Source of the DNA: DAIOEK01 sp964600595 | GTDB lineage: Bacteria; Chloroflexota; Anaerolineae; Anaerolineales; Anaerolineaceae | Direction: 5' to 3' | Assembly (NCBI GenBank): GCA_964600595.1 | Contig: CAZRKL010000013.1 | Location: 1 to 33,119 of the forward strand | Length of the DNA stretch: 33,119 nt | Part shown: positions 16,741-25,145 of the stretch, one piece after another | How positions within the stretch are numbered: the stretch's first letter is position 1 | Layout: the number at the start of each line of letters is the position of its first letter | Notes under the pieces: model-generated | Told to the model about the DNA's origin: nothing | Seen by the model: the letters and a program-made list of their open reading frames with translations, nothing else | Databases searched by the model: none | Translations under genes and position numbers: made by a program

Positions 16741-17904
16741 TCACCCCATCCGGCGCATGAAGTTTTCCAGACGGTGCATGGCTTCTTCAATTTTTTCAAA
16801 AGATGTCGCGTAAGAAATACGAACAAAGCCATCCCCACCGGCGCCAAAAGCATTCCCCGGTACCATGGCAACTTTTTCTTCCTGTAACAATCGCTGGGCG
16901 AAGGCTTCATCATCCAGCCCGCTGACGGTGATGCGTGGAAATACATAAAAGGCGCCCTTGGGCTCGACCGTATCCAATCCCAGGCGGTTCAGCGCGGCTA
17001 CCAAAAAAGTGCGCCGCCGGTCATACTCAGCCAACATCTGCTGCACATGTTCCTCGCCATTTAGCAAACCTTCCAGGGCAGCACGCTGGCTCATGGTTGG
17101 CGCAGACATAATGGTGTATTGGTGGACGCGGGTCATGGATTTGATGAAATCCACCGGCGCGGCAGCGTAACCGATGCGCCAGCCGGTCATGGCATAGTCT
17201 TTCGAGAAGCCGCCAAGCAAAATGGTCCGCTTCCGCATTCCTTCCAGTGCCGGGAAGCAGATATGATCCACACCGTAAACCAGGCGGTCATAGATTTCAT
17301 CAGAAATCACGACGATGTCATGCTTTTCTGCAATTTCAGCCAGGCGGATTAATGCCTCCATAGACGCGACCGCACCTGTTGGGTTGTTCGGGTACCCGAT
17401 CAAGATGGCTTTGGTACGGGGGGTGATGGCTGCTTCAATCTCATCCGGATCGGGGCTGAAATCATTTTCCATCCGGCTGGCAACCTCCACAGGTACGCCG
17501 CCCGCAAGGATCACTTCAGCCTGGTACGCGACAAAACAGGGTGTTGGAATGATCACTTCGTCGCCGGGTTCCAAAATTGAGGTGAAAGCCAGGTATAAGG
17601 CTTCGGAGACTCCCACGGTCATGAGGAGTTCTGTATCAGGGTCGTAACGAACACCATACAGCTTATTCAGGTGGTTAGACAACGCCTGACGTAATTCGAT
17701 AATCCCGGCGTTGGAGGTGTAATGCGTATCTCCGCGTAATATTGACTGAATGCCGGCATCCATAATTGGTTTGGGGGTAATAAAATCAGGTTCCCCAATT
17801 CCCAAAGAAATCACATCCTTCATGGTAGCGGCGATATCAAAGAATTTACGGATCCCGGAGGGCTTCAGGGTAGCGACACGGGTGGAGATATAGGATTCGC
17901 GCAT
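16741..17904 (-). CDS. Class I/II PLP-dependent aminotransferase (aspartate/aromatic type)
   Basis: 387 residues. PLP-site motifs: YPNNPTGAV (N174), SDEIYDRLVY (D202, Y205) and SKDYAMTGWRIGY with the Schiff-base lysine K235; a substrate-carboxylate Arg lies in FVRISYA near the C-terminus. The fold-type I family members with this arrangement act on aspartate, aromatic or branched amino acids. Starts at an ATG preceded by GGAGGAG. Placed directly upstream of gatB in the same transcript, which supplies an Asp/Glu context but no proof of substrate. Confidence 0.93.
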   Translation of the reverse strand: MRESYISTRVATLKPSGIRKFFDIAATMKDVISLGIGEPDFITPKPIMDAGIQSILRGDTHYTSNAGIIELRQALSNHLNKLYGVRYDPDTELLMTVGVSEALYLAFTSILEPGDEVIIPTPCFVAYQAEVILAGGVPVEVASRMENDFSPDPDEIEAAITPRTKAILIGYPNNPTGAVASMEALIRLAEIAEKHDIVVISDEIYDRLVYGVDHICFPALEGMRKRTILLGGFSKDYAMTGWRIGYAAAPVDFIKSMTRVHQYTIMSAPTMSQRAALEGLLNGEEHVQQMLAEYDRRRTFLVAALNRLGLDTVEPKGAFYVFPRITVSGLDDEAFAQRLLQEEKVAMVPGNAFGAGGDGFVRISYATSFEKIEEAMHRLENFMRRMG

Positions 17905-17928
17905 GGTACTCCTCCTAGCGGTGGGTGG

Positions 17929-18144
17929 TTATTGTTCTTCAATAAACCAGGAATCGGTTTCTTCCTGATAATATAACTTAAAAATGAACTCTTCGCCGCA
18001 TTTTACGAGGAATTCCCTCGTTTGCGGCGAACGAGATTCCGATATGACCCCGGTAATTTCATATTGAGTCCCCTGCCAGATAAATCTGCGCGGTTCCTGG
18101 GGATAGGTGTACCCTGAGTGGCAGAATACCTTTACAGCCTGCAT
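17929..18144 (-). CDS. Unknown 71-residue protein in the gat-containing operon
   Basis: A short ORF whose start lies inside the end of the nucleotidyltransferase gene (13-base overlap) and whose stop is 24 bases before the aminotransferase start, so it is well embedded in the operon. The sequence (RRFIWQGTQYEITGVISESRS... FIFKLYYQEETDSWFIEEQ) looks like a small all-beta domain, similar in pattern to DUF6504-type proteins, but I cannot confirm the family. Two Cys at 8 and 49. No signal or membrane helix. Confidence 0.6.
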   Translation of the reverse strand: MQAVKVFCHSGYTYPQEPRRFIWQGTQYEITGVISESRSPQTREFLVKCGEEFIFKLYYQEETDSWFIEEQ

Positions 18145-19151
18145 TTAACCGAGCAGGTATCTCCAATGTCCAGACTTCCTGTTACCCCCTCCACCCGGGT
18201 GTTTCTCCCTAATAGAGACATCTCAAGGTTTGCATTCTGCACAACACTGCCTTCATCCAGGATGACGTTCTTTAATCGGCTGTTTTCAACCGTGCACCCC
18301 GCGGGGATGGAGACATACGGACCTATTTCTGAGCGGGTGATTTTTGCTTCAGGATGAATGTAAACTGGCGCGTGAATTACAGTGGCATCACTGGCAGGTA
18401 AGACTGGACTGTTGCTTCTGCCGTGATCGAGCATATATCGGTTGGTATCCAGCACCGCTTCAGGTGTACCCGCATCCAGCCAGACATCCACTTCGCGGGT
18501 TTTCATCTTCGCTCCATGTTCAAGATAAATATTCATCGCGTCTGTAAGGAAGTACTCCCCCTTGAAGGTCTTGCCGGATTGGATCTGTGTCTCAATTGCA
18601 GACATAATTTTTTCAGCTTCACGGTAATAGTACAATCCAATAACCACGCGGTTGTTATCCATCTCGGTGGGTTTCTCCACATAGCGAACCACATATCCAT
18701 CCCCATCGACTTCCGCCACACCAAACCGCCGCGGATCAGGCACCCGTTTGACCCAGGCAATGCCATCCAGGTCGGTTTTCGCGAGTATCGAGAAATCTGT
18801 CTCTGCCAGGGTGTCTGAGAACACCATAATCATCGGACCTTGCAGGTATTCGCGCGCCAGCCAGAGTGCCTGAGATTGTCCAAGCATTTTTTCCTGGACT
18901 ACGTAATGTGCTTTGATCTGTGGGTATTTTTCTGCCATGAACGTTCGTACCTGGTCACCCAGATAACCAATGATGAAAACCAATTCCACATTGTCAGGGT
19001 CAGGCAGGGTTTTAAAGGTATCAAGAAGGTGCTCGAGCGCTGTTTTCCCCGCCACCTGAATGAGTGGTTTGGGCTTTGACCAGGTATGCGGACGCATCCG
19101 GGAACCAAGCCCTGCCATGGGAATTGCTATCTTCAAGGTATCTTTGCTCAT
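18132..19151 (-). CDS. Sugar-1-phosphate nucleotidyltransferase with C-terminal beta-helix
   Basis: 339 residues from the ATG at 19151, chosen because AGAGGGAGC precedes it; the longer frame to 19184 would overlap chrA. Residues 6-30 contain the nucleotidyl-transferase signature GLGSRMRPHTWSKPKPLI. VFSDTL and a VDVWLDAGTPEA segment match RmlA/GlmU-like enzymes. The C-terminal 80 residues show left-handed beta-helix hexapeptides (VYIHPEAKITRSEIGPYVS). It probably makes an NDP-sugar (glucose or glucosamine type) from NTP and sugar-1-phosphate for cell-surface polymers. Base and sugar are not determinable here. Confidence 0.9.
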   Translation of the reverse strand: MSKDTLKIAIPMAGLGSRMRPHTWSKPKPLIQVAGKTALEHLLDTFKTLPDPDNVELVFIIGYLGDQVRTFMAEKYPQIKAHYVVQEKMLGQSQALWLAREYLQGPMIMVFSDTLAETDFSILAKTDLDGIAWVKRVPDPRRFGVAEVDGDGYVVRYVEKPTEMDNNRVVIGLYYYREAEKIMSAIETQIQSGKTFKGEYFLTDAMNIYLEHGAKMKTREVDVWLDAGTPEAVLDTNRYMLDHGRSNSPVLPASDATVIHAPVYIHPEAKITRSEIGPYVSIPAGCTVENSRLKNVILDEGSVVQNANLEMSLLGRNTRVEGVTGSLDIGDTCSVKCRL

Positions 19152-19180
19152 ATAAGCTCCCTCTCTTCCGCTGAAACAAG

Positions 19181-19738
19181 TCACCTGTAAAACATAAAAC
19201 CAAGCGCGGCAGCACCCATGATGATGAATACCGGGTTGGTCCTGGTAAAAACAAGCAGGAGAAATGCCACGATGGCAATGAGTACTTTATCCCACCCCTG
19301 CACCAATGCCTGGGCGATATTCATTTTTCGCAGGCTGAAAACTGTTACAGACATCTCATACGCCGTCCATAATAGTAACCCAACAACAACGGGTCGGACC
19401 GCTGTTAACATGGCATTGATTGTTTTGCTGTCTTTGATGCCGTAAAAGAAATAAATCAGAACCAGCATCAGAATGGTGGCAGGAATGACCGTACCCGCCA
19501 CTGCAAATACCGCTCCCCAAATACCCGATAGTTTGAACCCGATATAGGCTGAAACCTGGGGTGCAATTGGTCCCGGCAGGGCATTTCCGAACGCGACTGC
19601 ATCGGCAAATTCTTCAGATGTCATCCACCCGACAGATGTTACTTCGCGCTGCATTAGCGCCAGGGAAGCAGGACCGCCTCCCCAGCTAAAGAGGGCGACC
19701 CGGGTAAAGAGAAGAAATATCTGCCAGAGCAGACTCAT
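19181..19738 (-). CDS. Chromate-transporter family protein, single short-chain (ChrA half) type
   Basis: 185 residues with about six hydrophobic segments. The N-terminal motif FSWGGGPASLALMQRE and GNALPGPIAPQVSAYIG are the hallmarks of the CHR family. Short-chain members usually occur as tandem pairs; only one is present here. Known members export chromate; many homologues in anaerobes have no proven substrate. Starts 11 bases after the M3 peptidase stop with CGGAG as binding site, and 29 bases separate it from the nucleotidyltransferase. Confidence 0.9.
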   Translation of the reverse strand: MSLLWQIFLLFTRVALFSWGGGPASLALMQREVTSVGWMTSEEFADAVAFGNALPGPIAPQVSAYIGFKLSGIWGAVFAVAGTVIPATILMLVLIYFFYGIKDSKTINAMLTAVRPVVVGLLLWTAYEMSVTVFSLRKMNIAQALVQGWDKVLIAIVAFLLLVFTRTNPVFIIMGAAALGFMFYR

Positions 19739-19749
19739 CCAATCTCCGG

Positions 19750-21471
19750 TTATGCCTGAATGGCATCAAGCCGTTCAATCTCAGACAACATCAAATCGAC
19801 ATGGGTGCGCAAGGTGGTGGGATCAAAAGCCAGTTTTGCACCGGCTGTTCGGTACAACACGGGCAGGGGAACAGTAGCACCCAGCGCCAGCGCGCGCCGG
19901 TATTCCGTCACAGCTTTATGCTGGTTCTTGAGCGCGTTCGCCCACACCTGCACCGCGCCCAGCTGCGCAAGACCATATTCAATGTAATAGAAAGGCGCCT
20001 GGTGAATGTGCGGCTTGCGATGCCAGCCGGTTTTCTTGTAGTTTTCAAAACCTGTCCAATCCTGGTCGGGCATGAAACGGTCCCAAAGTTTACTCCACTG
20101 TGCGTCACAGTTATCAGGATTCATAGCCAGTTTTGGATTTTCATACACCCAATGCTGGAAGAGATCCACCACAGACATGTAAGGCCAGAACATCAGGGCG
20201 GTGATGAGGTGTTCGCTCATGGCGCGGGCTGCTTCCTGTTTGGTATAAAAGCCACCAAATTCCTGACCAATGTAAGGTGCTGCCAGCAACTCCATCCCCA
20301 TCGAAGCCACTTCGGCAAATTCCATGGTTACATTCAGCTGCGGCAGGTAAGGCAGATGGGCTGATTCAAACACGTGGAAGGCATGACCGCTCTCATGCAG
20401 GAGTGTTGAGACATCATTCTGGGTTCCCACAGAATTACAGAAGACAAATGGCTTTCTTATATAGTTGTAGCCTGTGCAAAAAGCACCCGGAGCCTTGTTC
20501 TTGCGGTTGGGAATATCCACCATCTTGTCGTTCACCATTTGCTGGAAGTATGCCCCCAGCACCGGATCGACGTTGGTGAAGATATTTTGGGTTTTCTGGA
20601 TTTGTTCTTCAGCTGTTTCAAAGGGCTTGAGTGGATCACGCCCGAGTGGATCTACGTATATTTTCAGATCAATATCCCAGGGGCGTAGGACTTCAACGCC
20701 CAGTTTTTCCTGATGCTTCTTCAGTAGTCTGGTTACCGCCGGCACCACCTCATCTTCAATGGCACGGTGAAATTCCAGGCAGTCTTTGGGTGTGTAATCA
20801 AAACGGTAATACTTCTGCCAGATATATGCGCGGAAGTCATCTTTATGGGCATTCTTCGCCAATTTCTGACGGATATCTAAAAACTTGACCCACAGCGCGT
20901 TGATGGAATCGCGATCTTGGTAAGAACGATCCATGATCTTGGTCCAGGCTTTTTCACGAACTGCGCGATCTTTACTCTGGCGATAAACATCCAGACCGTA
21001 AACGGTTTTCTCTTCACCTTCCCAATCAGCAGTCTGAGCGCCGAGGATTTTATCAAATTCGGTGTTCAATTTCTGCTCTTCGGTCAGCAGGGGCAGATTC
21101 TCTTCGCGGAACAACTTGGTTTCGGCAACCATGTTGCGCAGGGGAATATCGAAACCATACGGTTCCAGCCGGCTCTCAAGCAGTTTCTCTTTTAGCTTTT
21201 GCTCCCAGGTCTGCGCTTTGGGAAAAATCTCATCCAGGAATGTGTTTAACTTCGCATCCGCATCGGCGTCAGCAGTATTGACAGAAGTGGCAACCAACAG
21301 ACGGTTGTACTGTTCATCCACAATTTCAGCCACTTTCGACCAGGATGCCAGCCATCCGTCCACAGTTCCTTTGGTGATCTCCTGCTTATTCAGATCCTGA
21401 TATAGCGTTTCAATATCCGACCAGCTCATCTTCATTAATTCAACGGTTGATTTGGGTAATCGAGTAGTCAT
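19750..21471 (-). CDS. M3-family oligoendopeptidase
   Basis: 573 residues, normal for PepF-like enzymes. The zinc motif HESGH is at residues 359-363 (H359, E360, H363), and EFAEVAS about 25 residues later supplies the third ligand, probably E387. NKAPGAFCTG and GYNYIRKPFVF are typical of this group. It cleaves short peptides in the cytoplasm. Binding site AGGAGAAG precedes the ATG. It lies in the same leftward run between gatA and chrA. Confidence 0.95.
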   Translation of the reverse strand: MTTRLPKSTVELMKMSWSDIETLYQDLNKQEITKGTVDGWLASWSKVAEIVDEQYNRLLVATSVNTADADADAKLNTFLDEIFPKAQTWEQKLKEKLLESRLEPYGFDIPLRNMVAETKLFREENLPLLTEEQKLNTEFDKILGAQTADWEGEEKTVYGLDVYRQSKDRAVREKAWTKIMDRSYQDRDSINALWVKFLDIRQKLAKNAHKDDFRAYIWQKYYRFDYTPKDCLEFHRAIEDEVVPAVTRLLKKHQEKLGVEVLRPWDIDLKIYVDPLGRDPLKPFETAEEQIQKTQNIFTNVDPVLGAYFQQMVNDKMVDIPNRKNKAPGAFCTGYNYIRKPFVFCNSVGTQNDVSTLLHESGHAFHVFESAHLPYLPQLNVTMEFAEVASMGMELLAAPYIGQEFGGFYTKQEAARAMSEHLITALMFWPYMSVVDLFQHWVYENPKLAMNPDNCDAQWSKLWDRFMPDQDWTGFENYKKTGWHRKPHIHQAPFYYIEYGLAQLGAVQVWANALKNQHKAVTEYRRALALGATVPLPVLYRTAGAKLAFDPTTLRTHVDLMLSEIERLDAIQA

Positions 21472-21501
21472 TTCTTCTCCTGAGAAGTAGTTGGGGATAA
21501 A

Positions 21502-22980
21502 TCAGACCATCCGTGGTCTGCGCAAGTGAAATTCAGTAACCTGTTGATAGCTGTGCGCCATCTGCAACAGTGTGGATTCCTGATAAGGTTTACCCATCAA
21601 TTGCATCCCCACGGGCAGGTTCTGCCGGTCGAATCCCACCGGGAAAGCCAGACCGGGGATGCCAGCCAGGTTGGCAGGCAGGGTAAAGACATCTTCAAGA
21701 TACATGGCCAGAGGATCATCCCCATGACCACCAATGCTAAAGGCTGTGGTTGGCGCCACCGGGGCTGCGATGGCATCAACCTGCTCAAAAGCGTTTTCAA
21801 AATCACGTTTAATCAATGTGCGGACCTTCTGCGCCTGTCCATAGTAGGCATCATAATAACCCGCTGAAAGAGCGTACGTACCCAGCATGATGCGGCGTTT
21901 GACCTCAGCGCCAAATCCCTCTCCCCGGCTTACCATATACTGCTCCAGATATGAGTCCATGGGGTGGTGGTGTCCAAAGCGGACACTATCATAACGGGCA
22001 AGATTGGCAGAGGCTTCTGCCGGGGCGATGAGATAATATACCGGCAGAGCGAAGCGGGTGTGAGGAAGGCTGACCGGAATCACTTCGGCGCCCAATTCCG
22101 CGAATTGTCTTATGGCAACTCGAACAGTTGATTCCACATCCGATTGAATACCTTCGATGAAATACTCTTCCGGTACACCAATTTTGTACCCTCTGAGATC
22201 AGGTTCGTCTTTAAGCGAAATTTCTGACACCGGAATATCCACCGATGTGGAATCCCGCTCGTCTTTGCCAGCCATTACACCAAAAAGCAGCGCCGCATCA
22301 GCAGCAGAACGCGAGAGGCAGCCCACACAATCCAACGATGAGCCGTAGGCAATTAACCCATAGCGGGAAACCCTGCCGTAGGTAGGCTTCAATCCGGTCA
22401 AACCGCAAAATGATGCCGGTTGACGGACACTCCCGCCGGTATCAGTTCCAAGTGCCGCGATGGCCATACCCGCGGCAACCGCGGCTGCCGATCCGCCGCT
22501 GGATCCCCCGGGAACTGTATCCGTGTTCCACGGATTGCGGGTAACTCCATAAGCGGAGTTCTCGGTGGAAGAGCCCATGGCAAATTCATCGGTGTTGGTC
22601 TTTCCCAGCACCACTACGCCATGCTCGATAAGCTTATCCACCACAGTGGCAGTGTAAGGCGGAATGTAATTTTCGAGGATCTTTGAACCGCAAGTGCAGC
22701 GGACACCAGACAGGGAGAGAACATCCTTTATTGCGATGGGAATACCCGTTAGCGGGGTTACTTCAGCGGGCAATCCCTGACGTAATTGGGAAAAATGAAA
22801 ATCTGCGCGGTTTGCACGGAAAAGCGCTTCTTCGGGTGTAAGGGTCAGGTAAGCGTGGATGTTTGCATCATGCGTATCGATTTGATCCAGGCAGGCTCTG
22901 GTCAACTCCCGGCTGGAAATTTCACCAGATCGGAGCAGACGAGCGGATTCGGTCAGGCTGAGCTCGTGAAGTTCTGTCAT
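21502..22980 (-). CDS. gatA: Asp-tRNA(Asn)/Glu-tRNA(Gln) amidotransferase subunit A
   Basis: 492 residues. The amidase Ser-cisSer-Lys triad is intact: K85 in AIKDVL, S160 in PGGSSGGSAAAVAAG, and S184 in DTGGSVRQPAS. The spacing of these three matches the well-studied S. aureus enzyme. GatA hydrolyses glutamine and delivers ammonia to GatB. Start overlaps the gatC stop by four bases (ATGA), so the two subunits are translationally coupled. Confidence 0.98.
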   Translation of the reverse strand: MTELHELSLTESARLLRSGEISSRELTRACLDQIDTHDANIHAYLTLTPEEALFRANRADFHFSQLRQGLPAEVTPLTGIPIAIKDVLSLSGVRCTCGSKILENYIPPYTATVVDKLIEHGVVVLGKTNTDEFAMGSSTENSAYGVTRNPWNTDTVPGGSSGGSAAAVAAGMAIAALGTDTGGSVRQPASFCGLTGLKPTYGRVSRYGLIAYGSSLDCVGCLSRSAADAALLFGVMAGKDERDSTSVDIPVSEISLKDEPDLRGYKIGVPEEYFIEGIQSDVESTVRVAIRQFAELGAEVIPVSLPHTRFALPVYYLIAPAEASANLARYDSVRFGHHHPMDSYLEQYMVSRGEGFGAEVKRRIMLGTYALSAGYYDAYYGQAQKVRTLIKRDFENAFEQVDAIAAPVAPTTAFSIGGHGDDPLAMYLEDVFTLPANLAGIPGLAFPVGFDRQNLPVGMQLMGKPYQESTLLQMAHSYQQVTEFHLRRPRMV

Positions 22981-23270
22981 GATTCATCCAAAACCGGTGG
23001 AACCTTGAATTGATCCTGCTCCTGAAAGGGCGCGTTTTTCAACGCTTCGGCTGTCGAAATCCCTCTGCGGGGTTGATCGGCACGGAGGGGCGCATTCATG
23101 GGCAGCACTGAGGAAGTGGCAGGTATATCGCTTGTATCCAATTCGCCCAGCATTTTGATATGGTCCAGAATGGCAGACAACTGCTCCTGGTAACGGGCAA
23201 TTTCTGCCTGATCCAGGGTTAATCTTGCCAGATGGGCTATTTGCTGCACTTCTTTTTCCGACAGGGGCAT
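22977..23270 (-). CDS. gatC: Asp-tRNA(Asn)/Glu-tRNA(Gln) amidotransferase subunit C
   Basis: 97 residues from the ATG at 23270 (MPLSEKEVQQIAHLARL), the normal N-terminus of GatC; a longer in-frame extension to 23315 is discarded because it runs through a perfect -10 box. Typical parts: HLARLTLDQAEIARYQEQLSAIL helix bundle, then MLGELDTSD and the extended PMNAPLRADQP belt that wraps GatA. It stabilises the GatA-GatB complex. No Shine-Dalgarno is present; the promoter lies at leaderless distance. Confidence 0.95.
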   Translation of the reverse strand: MPLSEKEVQQIAHLARLTLDQAEIARYQEQLSAILDHIKMLGELDTSDIPATSSVLPMNAPLRADQPRRGISTAEALKNAPFQEQDQFKVPPVLDES

Positions 23271-23276
23271 AATCGT

Positions 23277-23285
23277 ATTATACCA
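23277..23285 (-). promoter_or_regulatory. Extended -10 promoter giving a leaderless gatC start
   Basis: On the minus strand TGG-TATAAT (TG at 23285-23284, TATAAT 23282-23277) is followed by six bases and the gatC ATG. This is a perfect extended -10 with no clear -35, and places the transcript start at the start codon. It probably drives the whole eight-gene run to gatB. Confidence 0.6.
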
Positions 23286-23337
23286 GCGCAATATCCGGCT
23301 GAGAGATACACACACGACAAATTGGCACCTGGTTTTG

Positions 23338-23343
23338 TATAAT
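23338..23343 (+). promoter_or_regulatory. -10 box of the first esterase gene
   Basis: A perfect TATAAT, 27 bases before the ATG at 23371, with AAAGGATGATGG as binding region between. The -35 candidates are unconvincing. Together with the gatC promoter it makes a short divergent promoter region. Confidence 0.4.
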
Positions 23344-23370
23344 AAACATATCCTGAAAGGATGATGGATT

Positions 23371-24222
23371 ATGAATAATCATTACTCGCGGATTCTGGCA
23401 AAACTGGGAGCGTTCTGTATTCTCCCGGTTTCCCTGATTTTTTGGTCCACACCCCTGACCAGCGGGCCATACCAGACACCTACCCCCACTCCCTCCTGCA
23501 TGATGGCAGGCGGGAAGATCGAATCCGCTGTCATTTCATCAGATATCGCGCGGAAACTGGTTGATATTCGCGTTTATACTCCGCCCTGCTATAACCCTGC
23601 TGCCGGGAAGGAATACCCGGTTTTATATCTTCTGCATGGACAATCCTCCCGTGAAGACCAATGGGATCTGTTGGGGGTGGATGAAGCAGCGAGTGATTTA
23701 ATTCGGGCGGGGAAAATCGAACCGTTGATCATCGTCATGCCTCGTGAAATCAATTATCTGGATGACCCTTCCAATTCCAATTTTGGCGATTTGATCCTAT
23801 CAGAAGTGATTCCCTGGGCAGAGAAAAATTACGCCATCCATCCGGATTCCGGCATGCACGCCATTGGGGGATTGTCACGCGGGGGAAGCTGGGCGCTCCG
23901 TTTGGGTTTATCGAACCCCGATCTATTTGGCAGCGTGGCGGGACACAGCCCGGTCCCCTTTACAGCCGACCTGTATCAGGTATCCAACTGGCGGGTAAAA
24001 ACTGCCGAAGAGCAGCTGCCCTACATCTACCTGGATATCGGATTACTTGACCCATACAAAGATATTGCCCGCAGGTATGAACTGCGAATATCAGAGGTCG
24101 CGTATCCGCACGAATGGCATATGAATGAAGGGACACATAACTCGGAATACTGGTCGGGAAATGTAAAAGATTATTTGATCTGGTACAACAACGGCTGGCG
24201 ATTAACTCAGGGGGGTGAATAA
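23371..24222 (+). CDS. Secreted esterase D/enterochelin-esterase-like hydrolase
   Basis: 283 residues. An N-terminal hydrophobic segment (about 10-28) and a TPTPTP linker suggest export or anchoring. The alpha/beta-hydrolase core has EYPVLYLLHG near 81-90, the nucleophile elbow GGLSRGG with S169, an Asp near 222-227 and the His in EGTHNSEYW (H256). Such proteins hydrolyse esters of sugars, acyl or phenolic groups. It is a clear paralogue of the next gene, with which it converges, their 3' ends overlapping by 16 bases. Confidence 0.88.
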   Translation: MNNHYSRILAKLGAFCILPVSLIFWSTPLTSGPYQTPTPTPSCMMAGGKIESAVISSDIARKLVDIRVYTPPCYNPAAGKEYPVLYLLHGQSSREDQWDLLGVDEAASDLIRAGKIEPLIIVMPREINYLDDPSNSNFGDLILSEVIPWAEKNYAIHPDSGMHAIGGLSRGGSWALRLGLSNPDLFGSVAGHSPVPFTADLYQVSNWRVKTAEEQLPYIYLDIGLLDPYKDIARRYELRISEVAYPHEWHMNEGTHNSEYWSGNVKDYLIWYNNGWRLTQGGE

Positions 24223-25121
24223 CCACCCAGGTACCACATGAGATATGCAGGAATATTGGATTCCCAATATTCTTCGGTATGCGTTCCGGGATACACAGCA
24301 AATTCGTGTTCAATGCCAGCCTGTTCCATGGCTTCATGCACCCTGGTCAGATAATTCAGCTCGGGGTCCTGATCGCCAACATCCAGCCAAAGTCGCTGTC
24401 CCTGCAACAAACCTTTCAGGCGGTGAACCAGCAGCGAGGGGATTCGTTGGAAAAGGGCTGGACTATGCCCGGCGACTGTACCAAAGAGCTGTGGGTAGTC
24501 CAAAAAGATATCCCATGCCCATCCGCCACCACGAGAGACACCGCCAATCATTCGACAATTCTGCTCAGTACAGGTGGCGTAGGTTGCGTCAATATATGGA
24601 ATCAGATCCAATACCAACGCCTCACCGAAATTCGAGTCTGGCGGGCGCTGGGGGTTGGGGTTGTATGGAAACACAATGATTACAGGAACGGCAACACCGC
24701 TCGAGATGTATTCGTCTGCGGTTTCCTGCGCACCAAGACGAATCCACTGATCGTCTGTGTAGGTAATCCCATGTAAAAGATACAGAACCGGGTAGGATTC
24801 TGAGTCAGAATAACAGGCTGGCAGATAGATGGAAAAATAGAGGTCGCCCGGTAATGTTTTTGATTTAAGCTGGGAAAGCTCGATGGTGCCTTTTTGGGAA
24901 GGACAATTACTTTTTTCTACCGGGGTTGGGGATGGTTGTGTGGGGATGTCTGCCGGATTAACCGTCGATATTTGAGGAACAGGGAGGGATGCAGTCGTAA
25001 GCTGTGTCGGCGCAGGTTTGGACGCTGGCGGTTCTAAAGCCTGACACGCGGAAATAATAAAGGCAATACCGGTAAATAAGGAGAGTACCCGTGCAATACG
25101 CATGTCTTGACGGTTGAGCAT
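24207..25121 (-). CDS. Lipoprotein esterase, paralogue of the preceding gene
   Basis: 304 residues from the ATG at 25121; starts at 25103 (298 residues) or further upstream are possible, but 25121 sits 7 bases after a perfect -10 box and avoids overlapping the tRNA. The signal segment ends in a lipobox IISAC (C26), then a Pro/Thr-rich linker. Catalytic parts: YPVLYLLHG, GGVSRGGGWAW with S196, D247 or D252, and H281 in PGTHTEEYW. Shares GG-SRGG, FG-VAGHSP and GTH-EYW with the convergent esterase. Substrate unknown. Confidence 0.88.
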   Translation of the reverse strand: MLNRQDMRIARVLSLFTGIAFIISACQALEPPASKPAPTQLTTASLPVPQISTVNPADIPTQPSPTPVEKSNCPSQKGTIELSQLKSKTLPGDLYFSIYLPACYSDSESYPVLYLLHGITYTDDQWIRLGAQETADEYISSGVAVPVIIVFPYNPNPQRPPDSNFGEALVLDLIPYIDATYATCTEQNCRMIGGVSRGGGWAWDIFLDYPQLFGTVAGHSPALFQRIPSLLVHRLKGLLQGQRLWLDVGDQDPELNYLTRVHEAMEQAGIEHEFAVYPGTHTEEYWESNIPAYLMWYLGGYSPP

Positions 25122-25136
25122 AAATCGAATTATACT
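25107..25136 (+). promoter_or_regulatory. Promoter of tRNA-Pro
   Basis: TTGACG (25107-25112), an 18-base spacer and TATACT (25131-25136) place transcription start near 25143, right at the tRNA 5' end (25146). The strongest promoter pattern in this region. Confidence 0.75.
25129..25134 (-). promoter_or_regulatory. -10 box of the second esterase, overlapping the tRNA promoter
   Basis: On the minus strand TATAAT is followed by seven bases and the ATG at 25121. It shares bases with the TATACT of the opposing tRNA promoter, so the two polymerases would compete for one melted region. A -35 element is not evident. Confidence 0.45.
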
Positions 25137-25145
25137 CTTGCCTGC

